Shown here: positions 1 through 6,552 of the stretch, piece by piece
Layout: every line of letters begins with the position of its first letter
Numbering within the stretch: position 1 is the first letter of the stretch
NCBI GenBank assembly: GCA_900552755.1
Contig: USAY01000048.1
Span: 1 to 13,102 of the forward strand
From: an uncultured Collinsella sp.
GTDB lineage: Bacteria > Actinomycetota > Coriobacteriia > Coriobacteriales > Coriobacteriaceae
Length of the DNA stretch: 13,102 bases
Direction: 5' to 3'
Notes under the pieces: generated by a model
Seen by the model: the letters and a program-made list of their open reading frames with translations, nothing else
Told to the model about the DNA's origin: nothing
The model's database searches: none
Program-made: the position numbers and the translations under genes

Positions 1-1340
1 GCATGGCGCTCGCGGTGCTCGAGCCCGCGCTCGCGGGCGGCGTTGACCACGGCACGCGCCACCGGATGCGGAAAATGCTCCTCCAAGCAAGCGGAAAGGC
101 GCAGGATCTCGTCCTCGCTCCAACCATCGGTGGTGAGCACGCAGGCAAGACGCGGCTGTGCCTCGGTGAGCGTGCCGGTCTTATCAAACACAATGGTGTC
201 GGCCTTGGCAAACGATTCAAAGTACTTGGCGCCCTTGACCATGACGCCCATCTTGGCGGCATCGCTCATGGCAGTCATGACGGCAACGGAGCCCGTGAGC
301 TTGAGCGCGCACGAGTAGTCGACCATCAGCGCCGCTGAGGTCTTGATGAGGCTGTGGGTGGTAAGCGCAACCAGGCCCGCGAGCAGGAAGTTCCACGGGA
401 CGATCTTGTTGGCAAGGTCCTCCATATGCGACTGGCCCTCGGACTTGAGCGAGTCGGCCGTCTGCACGAGCGAGACGATTGAGCGCAGTTTGGTTTGCGC
501 CGTATTGGCGCGCACGCGCACCAAGATGCCGCCGTCTTCCACGACGGTACCGGCGAACACATCGTCGCCCACGCTGCGCTCGACGGCCAGTGGCTCGCCG
601 GTCAGGGTCGCTTGGTTGACCATGGCGCTCCCCTGCTCGACCACACCGTCAATGCAGATGGACATGCCGGTGCGCACGGCTACCAAGTCGCCAGGCTCAA
701 GCTCGGTGGCGGCAACGCTTACCTCGGTGTCACCGACCACTTTTTGCGCCTTATCGGGCACGTCGAGCAGCGAGTTGATGAGCTCGTTTTCGCTCATGGC
801 GCGCGTGTAGTCCTCGAGCAGCTCGCCCACGTTGAGCAAGAACATCGTCTGGCCTGCGGTATTGACGTCGCGCTTAACAAACGAGATGCCAATGGCCGAG
901 GCATCGAGCACGGGGACGGTCAGGCGCGGTTGCGCGAGCTCGTGGAGAGCGGCGCGCAAAAAGGTCATGTAACCGGCCACGACAAAGATGGCACGCAGCG
1001 GCGTAGGCAGGAACCAGCGGCGCGCGTAGTGGGCGCCGATAAGTGTGGCGAGATCCATGACGAGCTTGTGCTTGCGTGGCTCAAGCTGCATCACGTAGCC
1101 CGACTTGGCATCGGCGATAGCTTGAGCATCGAGTGCGCCCAAGGCGTCGAGCACGCTCGCACGACACTGCTCGTCGTACTCCAGCGCCATCTGGCCAATG
1201 CGGCCATACACGCGCACTTTGCGCACGCCGTCGATTTCGCCGCCAAGCTTAAGAAGTGCATCGAGATCGCTCTCTGGCACAGGACCCGCCAATTGAAGAC
1301 GGGTCCTGCCGGGGATCTCGCTGATAATCGAGAATCTCAT
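1..1340 (-). CDS. P1B-type heavy-metal translocating ATPase (partial, C-terminus off the left edge)
   Basis: Integral-membrane ATPase that moves a transition metal ion across the cytoplasmic membrane, probably outward. I translated the minus strand from the ATG at 1340; 446 residues are visible and the frame is open to the edge. Seen: an N-terminal HMA-like domain (about residues 1-70) with a PGR motif (10-12) but no CxxC; the actuator TGE at 247-249; phosphorylation motif DKTGT with Asp386; the HP motif at 425-426 of the nucleotide domain. The helix that normally carries CPx instead reads DYSCALKLT, with Cys344 but no proline before it. The ATP-hinge (GDGxND) lies outside the window. The overall layout resembles mycobacterial CtpC as I remember it. 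It starts 18 bp after the stop of the small membrane protein, with only a weak ribosome binding site, so it is probably translated from the same mRNA. The metal is unknown (Zn, Mn, Cu or other). Confidence 0.9.
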   Translation of the reverse strand, partial: MRFSIISEIPGRTRLQLAGPVPESDLDALLKLGGEIDGVRKVRVYGRIGQMALEYDEQCRASVLDALGALDAQAIADAKSGYVMQLEPRKHKLVMDLATLIGAHYARRWFLPTPLRAIFVVAGYMTFLRAALHELAQPRLTVPVLDASAIGISFVKRDVNTAGQTMFLLNVGELLEDYTRAMSENELINSLLDVPDKAQKVVGDTEVSVAATELEPGDLVAVRTGMSICIDGVVEQGSAMVNQATLTGEPLAVERSVGDDVFAGTVVEDGGILVRVRANTAQTKLRSIVSLVQTADSLKSEGQSHMEDLANKIVPWNFLLAGLVALTTHSLIKTSAALMVDYSCALKLTGSVAVMTAMSDAAKMGVMVKGAKYFESFAKADTIVFDKTGTLTEAQPRLACVLTTDGWSEDEILRLSACLEEHFPHPVARAVVNAARERGLEHRERH

Positions 1341-1358
1341 AGTTTGTGCCTGGGAGCG

Positions 1359-1604
1359 TTACTCGGCTGCCTCGTCAGCAGCGGCCTCGCTCTGGGTGAT
1401 GTAGGCAGCCTCGGCAACCATGTCGTCGACATTGGCCTTTGCCTGCTCGACCATGTCCTGGTAGCCGTTCTTGATGCGCATGCCGCACGCGATGCCCTGC
1501 ACGCAGGCGTTCTTTACCGGAGCGCTGGTGAGCAGCTTGATGCCGGCCGTACCAAGCAGAAAACCGCCACCGACAAGCAGGGTGTTAAACGTCGACTTCT
1601 TCAT
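1359..1604 (-). CDS. small membrane protein, DUF6110-like, partner of the P1B ATPase
   Basis: An 81-residue protein. The start at 1604 is chosen because a good GGGAGA ribosome binding site lies just upstream; an in-frame start at 1661 has no such site. Residues about 5-27 form a glycine-rich hydrophobic segment (VGGGFLLGTAGIKLL), probably one membrane span. A stretch with two cysteines (CVQGIACG) follows, then an amphipathic helix rich in Ala, Asp and Glu, and an acidic Ala/Glu tail. Family assignment to DUF6110 is from memory of similar small proteins. Size, N-terminal span, Ala/Glu helix and position before a P1B ATPase match the mycobacterial PacL (DUF1490) proteins, which scaffold or chaperone P1B ATPases such as CtpC. 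A role as metal-binding or stabilising partner of the downstream ATPase is inference; no enzyme motif is visible. Confidence 0.8.
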   Translation of the reverse strand: MKKSTFNTLLVGGGFLLGTAGIKLLTSAPVKNACVQGIACGMRIKNGYQDMVEQAKANVDDMVAEAAYITQSEAAADEAAE

Positions 1605-1684
1605 GTTGCTTCTCCCTTTTGCCGCACAAGCGCGGCATGGTGCCTTAGCACCCGAGTTCATTAGTTTGCTCGAGCACGCTTTTG

Positions 1685-1713
1685 AAAATAGTTTAGTATA
1701 ACTATTTGGTCAA
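1685..1713 (-). promoter_or_regulatory. promoter with embedded dyad operator for the metal ATPase operon
   Basis: On the minus strand, TTGACC (1713-1708) and TATTTT (1690-1685) are separated by exactly 17 bp, a good sigma-70-type promoter about 80 bp before the small membrane protein. An inverted repeat with perfect 8-bp arms (AAATAGTT at 1686-1693 and AACTATTT at 1700-1707, 6-bp loop) fills the spacer and runs into the -10. A repressor bound here would block polymerase. Dyads between -35 and -10 are common for metal sensors (ArsR/SmtB, DtxR/MntR types), but which regulator acts here is not shown. Confidence 0.55.
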
Positions 1714-1754
1714 CAATGGCTAACTTTTTGGAAACTATGGGGATGAACTCAATA

Positions 1755-1779
1755 TGACAAAGGGATTGTCCCTTTGTCA
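1755..1779 (-). terminator. perfect hairpin after the ABC transporter genes (terminator or dispersed palindrome)
   Basis: An 11-bp perfect stem (TGACAAAGGGA / TCCCTTTGTCA) with a 3-nt loop begins 5 nt after the stop codon of the second ABC gene. Position suggests transcript termination or 3'-end protection, but no U-run follows on the minus strand (TATTGAG), so intrinsic termination is doubtful. It could instead be a copy of a dispersed palindromic repeat. Confidence 0.5.
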
Positions 1780-1784
1780 CATTC

Positions 1785-3542
1785 CTACAGCTGCCAGGCA
1801 GCCGCTTCCTTTTGCAGCGCAACCATGCGGGCGAATTCTCCGCCTGCCGCCTTGAGCTGCGCCGGAACACCCTGCTCGGCAACCACACCATCCTTGAGCA
1901 CAACGATTTTGTCGGCATTTTCCACCGTACGCATGCGATGCGCAATCACGATAACCGTCTTACCTGCAAGCAGACGGGAGAGCGCCTGCTGTACCACGGT
2001 CTCGTTCTCCACATCCAAGCTCGCTGTCGCCTCGTCCAACAGCACGATGGGCGCGTCTTTGAGCAGAGCGCGGGCGATAGAGATGCGCTGGCGCTCGCCG
2101 CTGGACAGCTTGGAGCCGTTCTCGCCGATCATGGTGTCGTAGCCCTGCGGCATACGACTCACAAACTCGTCGCAGTTAGCGGCACGCGCGGCCGCAAGCA
2201 CTTCCTCATCGGTGGCATCACGACGCCCGAGGCGAATGTTTCCCATCACCGTGTCGTCAAAGAGCAGCACGTCTTGGAACACAATGGCGTAGTCGCGCAG
2301 CAGCACCTCGGGATCCACGTTCGCAACATCCACGCCACCCACGGTGACCGTGCCTTCGGTGGCATCCCAAAAGCGCGCGGCCAGGCGGCTCACCGTAGAC
2401 TTACCGGAACCCGAAGGACCGACCAGTGCCGTAACTTCGCCTTCCTTGGCGGTAAAGCTCACATCGGTAAGAACTTTCTCGCCGGCGCGGCCGTCCTCGC
2501 CCGCACCATAGCCAAATGCCACGTGATCGAACACCACATCGTGGCCCGCGGGCTCAAATTTCTCGCTGCCCCGCGCCGCAGGCTCTTCCATGATGGAACG
2601 CATGCGCCTGGCCGATGACTCTGCGGCAAACAGCTCCGACACGAGCATAAGGGCCTGATCAAACGGCGCATAGATACGGCTCACCATAAGCAGGAAGGCA
2701 AACATCACCAAAAAGTCGACCTGCCCGGAGGCGACCATCGCGGCACCCGTGACCAGCGTGGTGGCAATGCCCAGACGCAGGATGGCAAAGGCGGAGTTGA
2801 CCAAAAGCCCGTTAGCGAGCTCGCCCTTGGTGGTCTCACGCTCCTCGGCATCGATCACGGCGTTGAGTCCCTCAAGATAATAGGCCTCCTGGTTGGTGGC
2901 GCGGATCTCGCGCACACAATCGAGCGTCTCCTGGATCGCCTCAGTGACTTTGACCTTCTCGGCGCGAACACGGTCGAACACCGGGACCATGGGGCCGCGT
3001 GTTAGATACAGCACGGCAAAGGCCACGGGAACGCTCCAAAACGCCGCGATCGCCAGCTGCCAGCAAAAGAACAGCGACGCCACGAACACAATGGCGCTTG
3101 CGATGATGGCACCCCAAAGCTCCCCCAGCACGTGGCTGTAGGCGTGCTCCATGGCCTGGACGTCACCCATGATGGTCTCGGTTAAATCGGCCAGATCACG
3201 ACGACCGAAAAACGACAGCGGCAGTTTGCGCAAGCGTTCGGCGATCTCCATACGCTGCTTGCCGCACTCCTCGTAAAAGATGCAGTAGGTGTAGTAATAC
3301 TGCTGCCAGTTAGAGGCAAAGAGCAACACGAAAAAGACCAGGAGGCCGCCCACGATCGACAGGGCATCCGGCAGGTCAGCCTCGCTGGTGAGATGCTCGA
3401 CAAAGCCGGCCATAACCAGGAATAAAAAGCCCATGCCGGCCATGGTAATAAGATTGGTGAGCGTGGTCCAGAAAATGCCGCGTTTTACGCCGGCGACGCC
3501 TTTATCGGATAGGAAATATTTCTTTTGGAATGAGGCGAACAT
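1785..3542 (-). CDS. ABC exporter-type half-transporter (permease-ATPase fusion), second gene of pair
   Basis: A 585-residue fused TMD-NBD protein of the cytoplasmic membrane. Hydrophobic segments lie at about 22-48, 60-77, 139-180 and 246-290, consistent with a six-helix exporter fold. The nucleotide-binding domain has Walker A GPSGSGKST (375-383), Q-loop Gln423, signature LSSGERQ (479-485), Walker B ending Asp503-Glu504, and H-loop His535. All catalytic residues are present; the signature has Ser where the partner has Gly. Its ATG directly follows the TAA of the upstream half-transporter with no gap, and GGGAGG sits inside that gene's 3' end, so translation is coupled and a heterodimer is likely. 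The substrate is unknown: efflux of a peptide or drug, or siderophore uptake as in IrtAB/YbtPQ, are both possible. Confidence 0.93.
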   Translation of the reverse strand: MFASFQKKYFLSDKGVAGVKRGIFWTTLTNLITMAGMGFLFLVMAGFVEHLTSEADLPDALSIVGGLLVFFVLLFASNWQQYYYTYCIFYEECGKQRMEIAERLRKLPLSFFGRRDLADLTETIMGDVQAMEHAYSHVLGELWGAIIASAIVFVASLFFCWQLAIAAFWSVPVAFAVLYLTRGPMVPVFDRVRAEKVKVTEAIQETLDCVREIRATNQEAYYLEGLNAVIDAEERETTKGELANGLLVNSAFAILRLGIATTLVTGAAMVASGQVDFLVMFAFLLMVSRIYAPFDQALMLVSELFAAESSARRMRSIMEEPAARGSEKFEPAGHDVVFDHVAFGYGAGEDGRAGEKVLTDVSFTAKEGEVTALVGPSGSGKSTVSRLAARFWDATEGTVTVGGVDVANVDPEVLLRDYAIVFQDVLLFDDTVMGNIRLGRRDATDEEVLAAARAANCDEFVSRMPQGYDTMIGENGSKLSSGERQRISIARALLKDAPIVLLDEATASLDVENETVVQQALSRLLAGKTVIVIAHRMRTVENADKIVVLKDGVVAEQGVPAQLKAAGGEFARMVALQKEAAAWQL

Positions 3543-5369
3543 TTAGGCCTCGCCTCCCTTCGTGACGGCGGCATCCGCGGTCGCTGCAGTGATTTTCCAG
3601 CTCGCGGCCTGTTCGTATTCGGCCCACATCTTGGCATACAAGCCGTTTTGGGACAGCAACTCGGCATGGGTACCCGACTCCTGCACCCTGCCCTGGTTGA
3701 GCACCACGATTTGATCTGCGCCCACTACAGTCGAGAGTCGATGAGCAATCATAATGACCGTGCGACCCGCCGCCAGCTTGCTAAAGGCGCGCTGGATGAG
3801 CGCCTCGTTCTCGGGGTCGGCAAACGCCGTGGCCTCATCGAGCACCACGATAGGCGCGTCTTTAAGGATCGCGCGGGCGAGCGCCACGCGCTGGACCTCG
3901 CCACCCGAAAGATATGCTCCGCCGGCACCGAGCATGGTATTGATGCCCTGCGGGAGCTTGGCCACAATGTCGTCGCACTGAGCTTCGGAGAGGGCCGCAC
4001 GCACTTCGTCGTCAGTGGCCGTAGGCTTGGAGGCGCGCACATTATCGGCAAGTGTTTGCCGGAACAGCTGGTTAGTCTGGAACACGAAAGCGACCTGGTC
4101 CATAAGCTCGTGCGGATCCATATCGCAAACGTCCACACCGCCTACAAGCACTCGGCCCGAAGAGACATCCCAAAAACGAGGAATCAGGCTTGCGCAGGTT
4201 GACTTGCCGCCGCCCGAAGGACCCACTAGGGCGAGGGTGCTACCAGCGGGAACGCTGAAACTTACATGGCTAACGGCAGGTGCTTCGGCACCCTCGTACG
4301 TAAAGCTTACGTCCTCAAATCGCACTTCGCCGCCGGCAGGGTGCTTGAGTTGGGCGGGCACGGAGAGCTGCTTGGAATCCATGATACTTCGAATACGAGC
4401 CAGCGAATCGGCACTCATCTGAGAGGCCTCGCCCACAAACATGAGCTTGGTCATGGCCGTCGGTACCACGGCCGAAAATATCGCGTAAAACGTGAAGTTG
4501 GCCATAAAATGTGCGAAGTCCGTCTCGCCCGGCGCCAACAGCAACGCCACGGGCAACAGGAATGCCACAAGACCATTGAGCGCGGTAAGGTTGAGTACCT
4601 GCGGACCTCGGCAGAACGTGCCCGCATAGTTTTGTGCCATGTCGGCGTATTCGGCGATCGCATCGTGGAAAGCCTTAAAGGAGTAGACCGTCTGCTGAAA
4701 CACCTTGACCACGGGAATACCGCGTACGTATTCGGTGCCGGTCTTGTTCATCTTGACCAGCGCTCCCATGTAGGCCTTCATGAACTCGGCGCCTTTGCCG
4801 CTCATCATGGTGGCCATGGCGCCAAACGAAATGGCCACCGAGATGAGGCATGCCGCGCCCAAGCGCCAATCGAGGGCGAAAAGCAATACGAGCAGGCCCA
4901 CGACCATGGCGGCGGCGCCTGCGATATCGGGCAGCATGTGTGCGAGCAAAGTCTCGGTGGAGGCGGCACATCCGTCTACAACACGACGCAGCTCACCGGT
5001 GGCGTGCGTGTCAAAGTAGCCAAGCGGCAGCTTAAGCAGGTGCTCGCTCGTAGTCTTGCGGATATTGGACGCACAGCGAAACGCGGACAGATGCGTGCAC
5101 ATGAGCCCCACGAAATAAGCTACGATGCTTGCCAGGGCAAAACCCACGGCCCACCAGCCATACATCGCGATGTCGCAGGCTTCGCTCCAGTTAGGCGCCA
5201 CGGCGATCAGATCGCGCGCGACAAGCCAAATGCACACGTACGGGCCAAAGCTCAGCAGCTGCGAGAGCGCCGAGAGCGCCATGCCCAAATACGTTAGGAA
5301 TTTGCGGTCACCGGCATACGCGAGCAACTCGCCGATGCCTCCACCTTCCCTTTTTGATCCCTTTGCCAT
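3543..5369 (-). CDS. ABC exporter-type half-transporter (permease-ATPase fusion), first gene of pair
   Basis: A 608-residue fused TMD-NBD protein. Membrane segments fall at about 25-50, 70-92, 145-185 and 258-310. The nucleotide-binding domain carries Walker A GPSGGGKST (383-391), Q-loop Gln431, canonical signature LSGGEVQ (487-493), Walker B with Asp511-Glu512, and H-loop His543. Walker B continues as DEATAFADPENE instead of the usual DEATSALD. From memory this ending recurs in the IrtA/YbtP-like group of exporter-fold proteins that import iron-siderophores, so that group is a reasonable but unproven assignment. AAAGGA lies just upstream of the ATG at 5369. It is first in the operon, divergent from an AraC-type gene across a 120-bp gap, which suggests control by that regulator. 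The C-terminal 20 residues are Ala-rich and non-conserved looking. Confidence 0.93.
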   Translation of the reverse strand: MAKGSKREGGGIGELLAYAGDRKFLTYLGMALSALSQLLSFGPYVCIWLVARDLIAVAPNWSEACDIAMYGWWAVGFALASIVAYFVGLMCTHLSAFRCASNIRKTTSEHLLKLPLGYFDTHATGELRRVVDGCAASTETLLAHMLPDIAGAAAMVVGLLVLLFALDWRLGAACLISVAISFGAMATMMSGKGAEFMKAYMGALVKMNKTGTEYVRGIPVVKVFQQTVYSFKAFHDAIAEYADMAQNYAGTFCRGPQVLNLTALNGLVAFLLPVALLLAPGETDFAHFMANFTFYAIFSAVVPTAMTKLMFVGEASQMSADSLARIRSIMDSKQLSVPAQLKHPAGGEVRFEDVSFTYEGAEAPAVSHVSFSVPAGSTLALVGPSGGGKSTCASLIPRFWDVSSGRVLVGGVDVCDMDPHELMDQVAFVFQTNQLFRQTLADNVRASKPTATDDEVRAALSEAQCDDIVAKLPQGINTMLGAGGAYLSGGEVQRVALARAILKDAPIVVLDEATAFADPENEALIQRAFSKLAAGRTVIMIAHRLSTVVGADQIVVLNQGRVQESGTHAELLSQNGLYAKMWAEYEQAASWKITAATADAAVTKGGEA

Positions 5370-5388
5370 GAGATTCCTTTCTAACGGC

Positions 5389-5426
5389 TTGAGAGTTAAC
5401 CGTACTCAACTTATCATTGATATGTT
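5389..5426 (+). promoter_or_regulatory. candidate promoter of the araC-type gene with overlapping dyad
   Basis: On the plus strand TTGAGA (5389-5394) and TATCAT (5412-5417) are 17 bp apart, about 70 bp before the regulator gene. A 19-bp imperfect dyad (AACtTATCAtTGATAtGTT, 5408-5426) covers the -10. It sits in the shared intergenic region, so a protein bound there could repress the regulator and affect the ABC operon. Candidates are the AraC protein itself or an iron regulator; the match to a Fur box is poor. I could not find a convincing promoter for the ABC genes on the minus strand. Confidence 0.45.
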
Positions 5427-5489
5427 AGCCAAGGCGCACAATCGAGCCAGGCGTGGACGTTTTCGCAAAGGAAAGGGACGCTTTTGAAA

Positions 5490-6488
5490 ATGCATCGGGC
5501 TGCGACCGACATAACTGAGCTCTACGCACCACAGTTTGAGCAGTTTGGCCTGGAGCTTTCCGGCAAGGGCGCTGTCTTTACCGGCGAGGTGGCAAACGAT
5601 CGGGCGCACGGACGCGCATGGATCATGCCTCTCTCCCCTGCCTGCATTGTCATGGAGCATTTCATCACCCCGACGCACGATATGTACCTGGCCGAATACA
5701 CACCCGAGCCGTACGCCTGCGTGAGCGAAGTCAGCGCGCCCACACTTACATGCATGCCCAAGACTGGCATAACGCCCGCGAACCTCAAACCATCGCATGG
5801 ACCGTGGCCAAACAATGCCGTTTGCAGCTTTATCCAAGATAGCTGTGGCGAGGAATTAAGCCCGCTGTTTGCGGGGGAACTTTATCACTCGCGCTCGGTG
5901 CTCTTTTTGCCTGGATATTTTGACGAACTGGAGCACCGCTATCCCACCGAGTTCGCGGGAATCTTTGAGGCGTTTGCCGAGCCATGGCACGAGGAAGCGA
6001 CGTCTGCCATCTATCACACGCTGCGCCGGATTAACGAGGACCGTGCCCAAACCGTAGGCGGACACGTCTATATGCAGGGCATCGTGGAGACCATGGTCGC
6101 GGAGCTCGCCTGTTCGCGCGCGGCCCACAAGCAGGCGCGGCAGGCGGCAGACACACGCGTCAGCATAACCATGGCCGAAGAAGCAACGGCAATGATTGAG
6201 CGCGCGCTCGACAAAGGCAGTCGTGTGGGTATCAACGAGGTGGCCGAGAGGCTCTACACAAGCCGCTCCAAACTATGCGCCACCTTTAAGGCCCAAACTG
6301 GCGAGTCCCTGGGCGCCTACATTCGCAGACGCCGTATGGAGCGAGCACAGGACCTTTTGACCGACAGCGCGCTTACGATAGCCCAGGTGGCAGAGCGTCT
6401 AGGCTACCCTCAGCAGGCTGCCTTCGCCCAAGCCTTCAAACAATACACCGGCACCACCCCCACCGCTTGGCGAAGCAAGCATCGCTAA
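5490..6488 (+). CDS. AraC-family transcriptional regulator
   Basis: A cytoplasmic DNA-binding regulator of 332 residues from the ATG at 5490. A TTG at 5484 would add two residues; the purine-rich AAAGGAAAGGGA upstream suits either start. The first about 225 residues form an unrecognised sensor domain containing several cysteines. The C-terminal about 100 residues form a classic AraC/XylS double helix-turn-helix: first HTH at about 247-271 (INEVAERLYTSRSKLCATF), second at about 296-321 (IAQVAERLGYPQQAAFAQAF), ending in the usual TGTTPTAWR. It is the only plus-strand gene and diverges from the two ABC half-transporter genes, the standard layout for a regulator and its target. The ligand is unknown; a siderophore or metal complex as for YbtA is one possibility, a peptide or drug another. 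Confidence 0.9.
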   Translation: MHRAATDITELYAPQFEQFGLELSGKGAVFTGEVANDRAHGRAWIMPLSPACIVMEHFITPTHDMYLAEYTPEPYACVSEVSAPTLTCMPKTGITPANLKPSHGPWPNNAVCSFIQDSCGEELSPLFAGELYHSRSVLFLPGYFDELEHRYPTEFAGIFEAFAEPWHEEATSAIYHTLRRINEDRAQTVGGHVYMQGIVETMVAELACSRAAHKQARQAADTRVSITMAEEATAMIERALDKGSRVGINEVAERLYTSRSKLCATFKAQTGESLGAYIRRRRMERAQDLLTDSALTIAQVAERLGYPQQAAFAQAFKQYTGTTPTAWRSKHR

Positions 6489-6552
6489 GGCCCAAGCTCC
6501 CTGGCCGTAACGGAGCGATTAATTAGCCGCCGCCCGTCAGCTCACCCAGGAT

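Noticed and set aside
495..1664. A 389-codon plus-strand frame opposite the P1B ATPase and small membrane protein
   Set aside because: The minus strand encodes TGE, DKTGT and HP motifs in the right order and spacing; the plus frame has no family signature.
6489..6552. Bidirectional terminator between the convergent AraC and ATPase genes
   Set aside because: No stem longer than a few base pairs and no U-run on either strand in this 64-bp gap.
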